Shown: piece by piece, positions 9,401 through 14,851 of the stretch
Layout of the letters: every line of letters starts with the position of its first letter
Position numbering within the stretch: the first letter of the stretch is position 1
DNA from: JBBIWA01 sp037439425
GTDB lineage: Bacteria > Acidobacteriota > Blastocatellia > RBC074
DNA: 20,498 nt
Direction of reading: 5' to 3'
Assembly: GCA_037439425.1 (NCBI GenBank)
Contig: JBBIWA010000090.1
Coordinates: 1-20,498 of the forward strand
The notes under the pieces: generated by a model
Told to the model about the DNA's origin: nothing
Seen by the model: the letters and a program-made list of their open reading frames with translations, nothing else
Database searches by the model: none
Translations under genes and position numbers: made by a program

Positions 9401-10563
9401 TCAAAGCGATTTCGTTTAAGCCGGAGGAAATGGTCAGCCGCTATACCACCGAATCAGAAGAAGTGGAGCCGGGAGTGTACATCTTGCGGCACGTGAAAGA
9501 CCTCGCCGGCGAGAAGAAAATCAGCGCGCAGCCGAGGGCCACCTCGATGTTGATTATGGCGGTGGAGTGGGGCGGCATGCTGGAAGGTTATTTGGTGTTC
9601 GACAACTTGACCGATATGGATGCCTTCGACCGGTCGGACGCCCGCCGGTTAAACCGCTTGCGGGAGCATGCGATTTCGGCCATTGCCAAAGCCAACACCT
9701 TGAGAACGCTGGAGGAGAAAAATCGGGAAATCATCAAAACCCAAGAACAATTGATCACACAGGCCAAACTGGCTTCGCTTGGCGCGTTAACCGCCGGGAT
9801 TGCTCACGAGATCAAGAACCCGCTGAATTTCGTCAACAACTTCGCGGCGCTGTCGGTGGATTTGGCAGGTGAACTACGGGAAGAACTGGAAGCGAACCAG
9901 CACAAGCAGGTCGCTGACATCTCTCAGGAGATCGAAGAACTCCTGATGAACCTGCAACAGAACGCCGCCAAAATCACCGAGCATGGCCGACGCGCCGACA
10001 GCATTGTACACAGCATGTTGCAGCACTCGCGCGGCAAGTCCGGCCAGCGCGAGATGACCGACATCAACACCCTGCTGGACGAAGCGGTGAACCTGACCTA
10101 CCACGGCCTGCGCGCCCGAGATTCGTCCTTCAACATCACGATCGAAAAGACCTATGACGATTCCGTCGGCCACATCGAAGTGGTGCCGCAGGACGTGAGC
10201 CGCGTCTTTCTCAATATCCTCAACAATGCGTGCCAGGCGGCGCACGAGAAGAAGCAACAGGCCGGCGACATCTTCTCCCCGACGCTGTCGGTGCGCAGTA
10301 AAAACCTGGGCGATAAGATAGAAATCCGCATTCGCGACAACGGTCACGGCATTCCCCCGGCGATTCGGGAGAAGATATTCAATCCCTTCTTCACGACCAA
10401 ACCGACCGGCCAGGGGATTGGGTTGGGGCTGTCCATTAGCTACGAGTTGATCGTCCAGGGGCATCAGGGGGCGATCAAGGTGGAGACGGAAGAAGGGAGG
10501 TTTACGGAGTTTATTATTCATTTACCGAAAAACGCGAACAAGCCCAAAGGAGACCACCCATGA
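6493..10563 (+). CDS. Double-propeller sensor histidine kinase with GAF domain
   Basis: A paralogue of the preceding kinase, 1356 residues. It has a signal peptide (MKRNLFLLILISVRLASG), a repeat-encoded linker (residues 17-42) and fourteen Reg_prop units (about 46-736; blades 4, 5 and 8 are the most diverged). A Y_Y_Y domain (about 777-855), a membrane helix (about 860-879) and a coiled coil follow. A cytoplasmic GAF-like domain (about 912-1075) is absent from the first kinase. The core has H box AGIAHEIKNPLNF with His1105, N box FLNILNNAC (Asn1241-Asn1245), G1 DNGHGIP, F box FNPFFTTK and G2 GIGLGLSIS. It shares a 37-base identical block with the first kinase around the H box (9799-9835 and 5737-5773), a sign of tandem duplication. 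The ATG lies three bases after the upstream stop, with a GGGGAG ribosome-binding site inside the upstream gene. Its TGA overlaps the ATG of the response regulator. The GAF domain suggests a second, intracellular input; its ligand is unknown. Confidence 0.92.
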   Translation: MKRNLFLLILISVRLASGQWSVVSGQERLTMNDGRRATDNGPGAVIQFDRIPSEMGLSQNLITCILQDRKGFLWFGTKDGLNRFDGYKFTVYQHDPYDATSLSDSAINALHEDQAGRIWVGTQNGLNLFDRAQDIFYRLLPDPNNPNSLSHLSVGSIAEDREGAIWISTLGGGLNKLVLPPAASEKESGTSSGANPLAGARFTRFAHDPNNPSSLGSDFVGQVVEDGRGTVWAKTLKGIYTLRPAPGGYLVTRFRGDAGHPTWKKWLDGDEYRKFICRGRNGRVWIGVGSALIEWDALAEKFTHHRFDLSRISKTPWKPEDDFWQAVRGMMEDRAGKIWIGSTWGLARFDPNTDTVDAFRYEPGNPHSIAESGITSIYEDSGGVLWFGSNGNGLFRYDPKAQRFTHRHNETTKLSLWRGTSIRSLCETRDGTLWIGTANIQLLRMNRATGEVTPFQIAQPNIPPLGAVVFSMVQDSTGALWIGSEEGLFKVDWRDGQAGRISFYKIGQDDPNPSLSDDVYKVFEDRSGDIWIATRNKFSRLNRATGRFTSYLYDTREMNLIPDDSYPFIHQDRSGLFWLGTVDGLLRFDRQTASFKRYRNDPKDASSLSHNIVRAIAEDPFEPDKILWLGTAGGGLNRFDKQTETFTHFTEKDGLPNNVVYAILSDNEGNLWMSTNQGLAKFNPRTHTFKNFDIKDGLQDNEFNSCAYFKSASGELFFGGISGFNAFYPEDVRDNPHAPPVVITDFQIFNKSVSFKNPDSPLKKPITETDEIMLSYEHKVFSFEFAALDFTEPSKNQYAYRMDGFDKDWQPAGTNRTVTYTNLDPGRYVFRVKASNNDGVWNNDGVAINITITPPWWQTGWAYGLYGLLLLAAIFATDRIQRRRVIKRERDRAQRREAELVRQQAEELETIDRIVKVINQTVDLESLFEALLEQGLKLVPHAEKATVLIFDHQEKCFKFAATVGYELEQLKAISFKPEEMVSRYTTESEEVEPGVYILRHVKDLAGEKKISAQPRATSMLIMAVEWGGMLEGYLVFDNLTDMDAFDRSDARRLNRLREHAISAIAKANTLRTLEEKNREIIKTQEQLITQAKLASLGALTAGIAHEIKNPLNFVNNFAALSVDLAGELREELEANQHKQVADISQEIEELLMNLQQNAAKITEHGRRADSIVHSMLQHSRGKSGQREMTDINTLLDEAVNLTYHGLRARDSSFNITIEKTYDDSVGHIEVVPQDVSRVFLNILNNACQAAHEKKQQAGDIFSPTLSVRSKNLGDKIEIRIRDNGHGIPPAIREKIFNPFFTTKPTGQGIGLGLSISYELIVQGHQGAIKVETEEGRFTEFIIHLPKNANKPKGDHP
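6541..6570. repeat. Seven-base tandem repeat, AGTGGTC x4.3
   Basis: Perfect tandem AGTGGTC units run for 30 bases. As seven is not a multiple of three, three codon registers are read and the peptide is SGQWSVVSGQ. It lies immediately after the predicted signal peptide of the second kinase. Slippage by one unit would shift the reading frame. Confidence 0.85.
6589..6617. repeat. Degenerate tandem repeat of ACAACGG type
   Basis: Units GACGACGG, GCAACGG, ACAACGG and ACC follow the AGTGGTC run after about 18 bases and encode DGRRATDNGP in the kinase linker. Together with 6541-6570 they separate the signal peptide from the first propeller blade. Confidence 0.6.
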
Positions 10564-10931
10564 CGGTACTGGTCGTAGACGACGAAACGGATGTTCAGCT
10601 TCTGTTTGAGCAGAAGTTTAGAAAAGAGCGAAAGGCGGGGCTCATTGACTTTCACTTTGCTTTCTCCGGAGAGGCAGCGCTGGATTAGTTGCAGCATCGG
10701 GACATAGCCGATCTGGTCCTGATTCTCGCTGACATTAATATGCCTGGAATGAGCGGACTGGAGCTGCTTAAAAAAATCAAAGAGCGATTCGCTCACTGGA
10801 AGGTCTTTATGATCACTGCCTACGGAGATGAGAATAATTACCGAATGGCGCTCGATTACGGCGCCGACGATTACATTACCAAACCCATTGACTTCGATGA
10901 GCTGAAGAGCAAAATAGCGGACTTGCACTGA
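10560..10931 (+). pseudogene. Single-domain response regulator interrupted by an in-frame TAG
   Basis: From an ATG overlapping the second kinase's TGA, with AAAGGAGA in front, the frame encodes a complete CheY-like receiver: MTVLVVDDETD with the acidic pair Asp7/Asp8, ILADINMPGMSG with phospho-acceptor Asp58, a conserved Thr86 (FMITAYGD) and Lys108 (YITKPID). It ends at TGA 10929-10931, 123 codons in all, the normal receiver size. Codon 43 (10686-10688) is TAG, in the sequence ALD-stop-LQH. The downstream paralogue has ALEKLQQ here, so one change from AAG could explain it. There is no other damage. It may be a recent nonsense mutation, a sequencing error or a readthrough stop. No output domain is present, so it would serve as a phosphate relay. 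A fragment restarting at 10689 (80 residues) would lack the acidic pair. Confidence 0.82.
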
Positions 10932-10953
10932 ACGGCTTGGAAAGGAGAGCGAC

Positions 10954-12117
10954 ATGCCAGCCAACGTATTGGTGGTGGATGATGAGCCCGATTTGGAGGC
11001 TCTGATCCGCCAAAAATTCAGAAAGAAGATCCAGGCCAAGGAATTCCAGTTCATTTTTGCCTCCAATGGCGTCGACGCGCTGGAAAAGCTGCAACAACAT
11101 GCCGGGATCGACATTGTGTTGACGGACCTCAATATGCCGGAAATGGATGGCCTGACGCTGCTCGGGAAGCTCTCCGAACTGGATGTCTTGCTCAAAGCCG
11201 TGGTCATCTCCGCGTATGACGACATGGCCAATATCCGGACGGCGATGAATCGCGGTGCGTTCGATTTCCTCACCAAGCCGCTCGACTTTCAGGACCTGGA
11301 AATCACCATTGATAAAACGCTGCGCGAATTATTGGCCCTCAAGCAGGCGGTGCACGCGCGTGAACAACTCCTGGCGCTCGAGAAAGAGTTGAGCGTGGCC
11401 GCCAGCATCCAGCAATCCATCCTCCCGCAGACGTTTCCGCCCTTTCCTGATCGGCGAGAATTTGAAATCTACGCTCAGATGGTCCCGGCCAGACACGTGG
11501 GCGGAGATTTTTATGATTTCTTTCTCATTGACCAAGAGAGCATCGGTTTTGTCATCGCCGACGTGTCGGGCAAGGGAGTGCCGGCAGCCATCTTCATGGC
11601 CATGAGTCGATCGCTACTCAAAGCCACGGCTTTAACGGGCGTGTCACCGGATGAATGTTTACAGCACGTTAATCGGCTGCTTTGTCAAGAAAGCGATTCT
11701 GGGCTGTTCGTCACGCTGTTTTATGGAATTCTCCAGACCCGAACCGGAGAAGTGGAGTACAGCCTTGCCGGTCATTCCCCTCCCTACCTCCTTCAAGCGA
11801 CCGGCGGCATCGCCGCGGTAGAATATAAGGGCGGAATGGTGTTGGGTGTGATTGAGGACAATGAATATCAGATCGGGAGAATCAGGCTCCGGCCTGGAGA
11901 CGGACTTTTTCTCTACACCGACGGCGTGACTGAGGCCAGGGATGCGGAACAAAGTTTTTTCTCCGAGCTGCGCCTGGAAGAATTCTTACAACGGACCAAT
12001 GGCTCTTCTTTATCAGAGATGGTGCAAGGCGTTGTCGGTGAGGTGAGCCGTTTTTCTGCCGGGGTGCCGCAGACCGACGATATGACCATCCTCGCACTGA
12101 GGTATCTGGGGGGATGA
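10954..12117 (+). CDS. Response regulator with PP2C (SpoIIE/RsbU-type) phosphatase output
   Basis: The 387-residue protein has an N-terminal receiver (about 4-125) with acidic pair Asp9/Asp10, phospho-acceptor Asp58 (VLTDLNMPEMDG) and conserved lysine in FLTKPLDF. A helical linker starts with LEKELSVAASIQQSILPQ, the usual lead into RsbU-type phosphatases. The PP2C domain (about 165-385) keeps its metal-binding acidic residues: Asp185 (GGDFYD), Asp203 (DVSGKGVPAA), Asp323 (YTDGVTEA) and Asp375/376 (TDDMT). Such proteins dephosphorylate anti-anti-sigma (STAS) proteins when their receiver is phosphorylated and so release a sigma factor or another partner. No STAS protein or anti-sigma kinase is in the window. 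A strong AAAGGAGAG precedes the ATG, 22 bases after the interrupted regulator. It is the most likely direct target of the two upstream kinases. The stop overlaps the next ATG. Confidence 0.93.
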   Translation: MPANVLVVDDEPDLEALIRQKFRKKIQAKEFQFIFASNGVDALEKLQQHAGIDIVLTDLNMPEMDGLTLLGKLSELDVLLKAVVISAYDDMANIRTAMNRGAFDFLTKPLDFQDLEITIDKTLRELLALKQAVHAREQLLALEKELSVAASIQQSILPQTFPPFPDRREFEIYAQMVPARHVGGDFYDFFLIDQESIGFVIADVSGKGVPAAIFMAMSRSLLKATALTGVSPDECLQHVNRLLCQESDSGLFVTLFYGILQTRTGEVEYSLAGHSPPYLLQATGGIAAVEYKGGMVLGVIEDNEYQIGRIRLRPGDGLFLYTDGVTEARDAEQSFFSELRLEEFLQRTNGSSLSEMVQGVVGEVSRFSAGVPQTDDMTILALRYLGG

Positions 12118-12365
12118 AACACACATGCGCATTTCGGGCGCGCTCGATGAATCCCAACGACCTGTTGGCCAAGCTGAAAATGTGCGATAGGAATATTTTC
12201 ACGGCCGTTCCCTCTGAATACAAGTTACGGCTGTCACTTGAAGACGGGAGCGTGAGACGGGTTGACCGGGAGCCACATTGGGATGGCGAACCCTTCGAGC
12301 CATTGAAACACATGAACTATTTCAAGACGGTTCAGGTCAACTTCGACATGGATACGAGCGTGTGA
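12114..12365 (+). CDS. Small protein of unknown function at the end of the signalling operon
   Basis: I do not recognise this 83-residue protein. It begins with an ATG that overlaps the phosphatase stop (ATGA), implying translational coupling. An in-frame ATG at 12147 (MNPNDLLAKLKM) is an alternative start and gives a cleaner N-terminus. The rest is soluble and mixed, with KLRLSLEDGSVRR and HWDGEPFEPLKHMNYF, and no membrane segment or cysteine motif. The position suggests an accessory of the phosphatase module or the first gene of the small-gene patch that follows. The real-gene call rests on the overlap and composition. Confidence 0.55.
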   Translation: MKHTCAFRARSMNPNDLLAKLKMCDRNIFTAVPSEYKLRLSLEDGSVRRVDREPHWDGEPFEPLKHMNYFKTVQVNFDMDTSV

Positions 12366-12419
12366 ACCAAGGGAGTGGATCTGTCTCCCGACCTGCTATG
12401 TGTTGAGGAGGAAACGGTC

Positions 12420-12650
12420 ATGGCGAAAAGAAAAATAAAATTGCTGGATACAGTCGCCCTGCTGGAAGCTTTGCCGGAGCGTAAGCTCAAGCGGGGTGAA
12501 GTCAGCACTGTGGTTGAGATTCTTGCGCCTGATGCCTATGAAGTCGAATTTTGCGACGATGAGGGACGAACCTACGCGCAATTGGCCTTGCGTGCTGAAC
12601 AGTTGATGGTCCTTCATAATCAGGGCGAGGCGTTGAAAATTGTCGCTTGA
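12420..12650 (+). CDS. DUF4926-like small protein
   Basis: The 76 residues from the ATG at 12420 match the pattern I know for DUF4926 proteins: IKLLDTVALLEALPE, then LKRGEVSTVVEIL, then YEVEFCDDEGRTYAQLALRAEQL. The fold is probably a small SH3-like beta barrel. The function is unknown; members often sit in toxin-antitoxin-like or accessory neighbourhoods. The frame is open further upstream, to a GTG at 12375, but a strong GAGGAGG at 12405-12411 fixes the start at 12420. An integron attC-like site follows 20 bases after the stop, so this may be a former gene cassette. No partner toxin is recognisable next to it. Confidence 0.72.
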   Translation: MAKRKIKLLDTVALLEALPERKLKRGEVSTVVEILAPDAYEVEFCDDEGRTYAQLALRAEQLMVLHNQGEALKIVA

Positions 12651-12670
12651 AAGGCGATGGGTGACCGCAT

Positions 12671-12723
12671 GCCCAACACGTCGCTGGAACGGACGTACGC
12701 CGCTCAACCTCAAGCCGTTAGCC
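12671..12723 (+). other. Integron attC-like recombination site (degenerate)
   Basis: The 53-base block begins with GCCCAAC (12671-12677), which fits the attC R'' consensus RYYYAAC, and ends with GTTAGCC (12717-12723), six of seven positions of the R' consensus GTTRRRY. Between them GTCGCTGGAACGGACG and CTCAACCTCAAGC resemble L'' and L' segments with a short loop. The inverted pairing is imperfect. It lies 20 bases after the DUF4926-like gene, where an attC would be in a cassette. No integrase or second attC is visible. It may be a relic or only a look-alike repeat. Confidence 0.42.
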
Positions 12724-12809
12724 AGCTTCGAATCCTGGCCATTGACATTCTTTCATAGGCACAATGCGGTCATTGCCGGTCCGGTCTTAAAAGTTCACGT
12801 GATTGGCTC

Positions 12810-13091
12810 GTGTCCTGGATAGAGGTATACTTGTCGGTGGAGGGATCAGAGCGAAAAATGATTATTGAGTTTGAAGAAATTCGACATTTAATACCCGGCT
12901 GGATCTTTAACGAATACGGTCAACTGACCGGCAACTACGTTCATGCGGATCAGATCATCTGCGTGTCGGAAAGCGGTCGCATTCAAATTTGGTTGAACCA
13001 GGACGCCTACGAACAGAAAGATCCCGATCGGCTCATCTGTGATTATGATGAGAGAGATTTACGGGGACTGAAACGAGATGAGGCGAGGTGA
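12810..13091 (+). CDS. Small protein of unknown function
   Basis: A 93-residue soluble protein I do not recognise. It reads sensibly from a GTG at 12810: SWIEVYLSVEGSERKMIIEF, then HLIPGWIFNEYGQLTGNYVH, and ends in charged DERDLRGLKRDEAR. An ATG at 12858 (MIIEFEEIR), with GGAGGG about 13 bases upstream, is an alternative, but residues before it look coded. The upstream frame has no ATG back to a stop at 12756. It lies between the attC-like site and the MITE-like element, so it could be a cassette-type or accessory gene. No neighbour explains a function. Confidence 0.5.
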   Translation: MSWIEVYLSVEGSERKMIIEFEEIRHLIPGWIFNEYGQLTGNYVHADQIICVSESGRIQIWLNQDAYEQKDPDRLICDYDERDLRGLKRDEAR

Positions 13092-13120
13092 CAACGTACC
13101 AGTTAAACAGGTGATCACGG

Positions 13121-13256
13121 GGGTGCAATTAACAGTGAGACTCAAAAGAAGCGAGGCCGCCTGGGAGCGCCCGCCTCTGGCGGGCTGATGGCAGATCAAA
13201 GCGGAGCCCGCTGGAAGCGGACGCTCCCAAGACGAGTCCCAGTTTTAATTACACCC
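13121..13256. mobile_element. MITE-like element, 136 bp, with terminal inverted repeats and 8-bp target duplication
   Basis: The ends are inverted repeats of about 23 bases: GGGTGCAATTAACAGTGAG at the left, and GGGTGTAATTAAAACTGGG when the right end is read in reverse, 19 of 23 matching. A second inverted pair lies inside, TGGGAGCGCCCGCC on the left and TGGGAGCGTCCGC in reverse at the right (21 of 25 over the block). The left block contains a perfect GCCCGCC-TCT-GGCGGGC hairpin. Directly outside the ends is the same eight-base word GATCACGG (13113-13120 and 13257-13264), as expected for a target-site duplication. No protein is encoded, so a transposase would act in trans. Copy 1 of the inner core is at 133-221. 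Confidence 0.7.
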
Positions 13257-13283
13257 GATCACGGGAGCATCAGCTCGCAGGGT

Positions 13284-13312
13284 TTGAGTCTCCGGATGGA
13301 TGTTGCTAAAAT
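13284..13312 (+). promoter_or_regulatory. Sigma-70-type promoter of the lipid operon
   Basis: TTGAGT (13284-13289) and TAAAAT (13307-13312) are separated by exactly 17 bases. Transcription would start near 13319, about 40 bases before the ATG at 13358, which has GAGAGG just upstream. The promoter begins 20 bases after the second target duplication of the MITE-like element, so the insertion may have displaced upstream control sites. Confidence 0.55.
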
Positions 13313-13357
13313 ACCCCATTTCAATTTGCAGGACGAATAAAGGGATAAGAGAGGCTT

Positions 13358-14362
13358 ATGAGCAGTGCGAGTATTTTTGAAGCCTTCTTAAACCAACACG
13401 ATGAAGAAGCATGGTTCGAAGTGATTGCCACCCTTTTGCCCTTCATTCATGAGGTGGACAGAACGGCCACGCAGATCTGGTTCTATTTCTTCCCGCTGGC
13501 GCTGGCGCGCGCGTTGCAGCAGGCGGAAGATCCTGAGCAACTGGCCAGGGACCTGTGGTTGTTTGGAAAATACCAGTTGAAGGATCAGATTGACTCTTCG
13601 CACGAATTTCTTTACGGTCACCGCTACTGGCCGGAGGTCAAAAAAGCCGTGATCGAACATGCCACCTCCGCCAAAGCACCGGCCAGCCTTGAGCTGGCGG
13701 CGCAGATCCGCGAGGTCGCCAGCGGCGTGGCGACAAAGCTGAGGGTTGAAGAATCCCTGCTTGTCGGCATTACCGCCGTCGCGTTCATGACGTTGCAGCA
13801 AGTTGGTCTGGAGGCGTTCCAAGAGTATCCGGGCATCGCCCGCCTGGACCCCAAAGCCGCTCAGCGAACGCCGGAACAGGTGTTGGCCGCGCGCGCCAAG
13901 GATGACCGGCAGGGCTTATTCTACTTTTTCAAGTATCCGGATAAGGTGTGGACGATCACGTTCAATGAGAACGACGAAAGCGCGAAGTTCACGCTGATCA
14001 ACACGCAGCATCTAACCACCGCTGCGGCGAATGACAAGCGTCCTTACCACTTGCGCGATCCGCGTTGCGTACCGAATGAAGGACCGATCCCCGTGCAGTG
14101 TCGCTCAGCCTTTTGCGGTACGTGCTGGGTGGGCGTGCTGGGCGGCGCTGAAAAACTCTCTGAAGTCACTCCGTTCGAACGGAGCAGGATGAGAGAATTT
14201 GGCTACATTGACACGGACGAGCCGAAGCCGATCATCCGTCTGGCCTGTCAGGCGCAAGCCTTCGGCGCGGTGTCTATTGTGATTCCGCCGTGGAACGGCG
14301 TGTTTGGCAAGTTCCTCCGAAGGCTGAAAGAGGCGAGCGTGGCGGCGCAACAGGGCTCCTAA
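13358..14362 (+). CDS. [2Fe-2S] ferredoxin-type protein with unfamiliar N-terminal domain
   Basis: The 334-residue protein has a plant-type [2Fe-2S] signature near its C-terminus: Cys248-x4-Cys253-x2-Cys256 (CRSAFCGTC) and a fourth cysteine, Cys297, in IRLACQAQA. That gives electron-carrier capability. The first two hundred residues are mostly helical, with several Trp/Phe-rich segments (WFYFFPLALARALQQ, LFGKYQLKDQID, YGHRYWPEVKKAV); I cannot place them in a family. There is no signal peptide, so it is cytoplasmic. The ATG is supported by GAGAGG a few bases upstream and by the promoter at 13284. It is the first gene of the lipid operon, so it may supply electrons to a lipid-modifying oxygenase or desaturase that is not in the window. 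That role is inference. Confidence 0.75.
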   Translation: MSSASIFEAFLNQHDEEAWFEVIATLLPFIHEVDRTATQIWFYFFPLALARALQQAEDPEQLARDLWLFGKYQLKDQIDSSHEFLYGHRYWPEVKKAVIEHATSAKAPASLELAAQIREVASGVATKLRVEESLLVGITAVAFMTLQQVGLEAFQEYPGIARLDPKAAQRTPEQVLAARAKDDRQGLFYFFKYPDKVWTITFNENDESAKFTLINTQHLTTAAANDKRPYHLRDPRCVPNEGPIPVQCRSAFCGTCWVGVLGGAEKLSEVTPFERSRMREFGYIDTDEPKPIIRLACQAQAFGAVSIVIPPWNGVFGKFLRRLKEASVAAQQGS

Positions 14363-14368
14363 AAATGA

Positions 14369-14430
14369 ATGGGCGTATGAGCGTATGGGCGTATGGGAGA
14401 AGAAAAAACGCCCACACCCCCCACGCCCAT
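14369..14430. repeat. Hairpin repeat of ATGGGCGT units before the ACP gene
   Basis: The left arm has tandem units ATGGGCGT, ATGAGCGT, ATGGGCGT, ATGGG (14369-14397). The right arm, CGCCCACACC then CCCCACGCCCAT (14409-14430), is the imperfect reverse complement. The loop is A-rich. It fills the space between the ferredoxin stop and the ACP start at 14444. The ACP frame is open through it but surely begins after it. Confidence 0.7.
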
Positions 14431-14443
14431 AGGTTCACACTGG

Positions 14444-14695
14444 ATGAATCGTATGCGAACACTGGAACAGACCATTGACGAAATCCTCAACCTGGCGGCG
14501 AGTTACTTTCATGTTCCCCGCGACCAGCTTGCCCCGGACGATGATTTCTTCAAGAAGCTCGGCATTAACAGTCTTCAAGCTCTGGAGCTGCTGACGCGGC
14601 TGGAGCATCATTTCAACATTGAGCTGCCCGATTACGAGATGCAGGGCGTGAGCGACTTCCGCGCGCTGGCTGAACGCATTCAAGCACGACTTTGA
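14444..14695 (+). CDS. Acyl carrier protein
   Basis: The 83-residue protein is the size and charge pattern of a stand-alone acyl carrier protein. The phosphopantetheine site is LGINSLQALEL with Ser43; most carriers have DSL, so the residue before the serine is Asn rather than Asp. Helix II is acidic (ELLTRLEHHFNIELPD), suited to partner enzymes. I chose ATG 14444; ATG 14453 (MRTLEQTIDE) is equally possible and removes three residues. The frame is open further upstream only because it reads through the hairpin repeat. The AMP ligase downstream is the probable loading enzyme, with a holo-ACP synthase elsewhere attaching the arm. A specialised lipid pathway is more likely than primary fatty-acid synthesis, since no fab genes adjoin it. 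Confidence 0.87.
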   Translation: MNRMRTLEQTIDEILNLAASYFHVPRDQLAPDDDFFKKLGINSLQALELLTRLEHHFNIELPDYEMQGVSDFRALAERIQARL

Positions 14696-14696
14696 T

Positions 14697-14842
14697 GAAG
14701 CCACAGAGCCACAGAGAACGCAGAGATTGACTGGGCAAATGAGAGGGACGGATCAGCTTCAATTCGTGGTTTTGCGAACAGGTGGTAATAGATTTGTCCC
14801 TCAACCCCTTTTAGTCTCTGTGCCCTCTGTGTCTCTGGGGCG
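14697..14842. repeat. Nested hairpin repeat of CCACAGAG units filling the ACP-ligase gap
   Basis: The left arm (14697-14730) has units CCACAGAG, CCACAGAGAACG, CAGAGA. The right arm (14810-14842) is its imperfect reverse complement (TCTCTGTGCCCTCTGTG then TCTCTGGGGC). A second inverted pair lies inside, GAGGGAC and GTCCCTC. It occupies almost the whole intergenic space. The end of the right arm, GGGGCGGAG, is also the Shine-Dalgarno of the ligase, so folding could hide the ligase start. Confidence 0.7.
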
Positions 14843-14851
14843 GAGCGAACC

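Larger units (their letters stand above)
13092..13357. other. Intergenic region between accessory patch and lipid operon
   Basis: The gap holds the MITE-like element (13121-13256) with its flanking duplications, then the promoter of the lipid operon (13284-13312). Nothing else is recognised in it. Confidence 0.6.

Noticed and set aside
12640..12822. 60-codon frame over the attC-like site
   Set aside because: It overlaps the DUF4926-like gene end and reads through the recombination-like site; no start signal.
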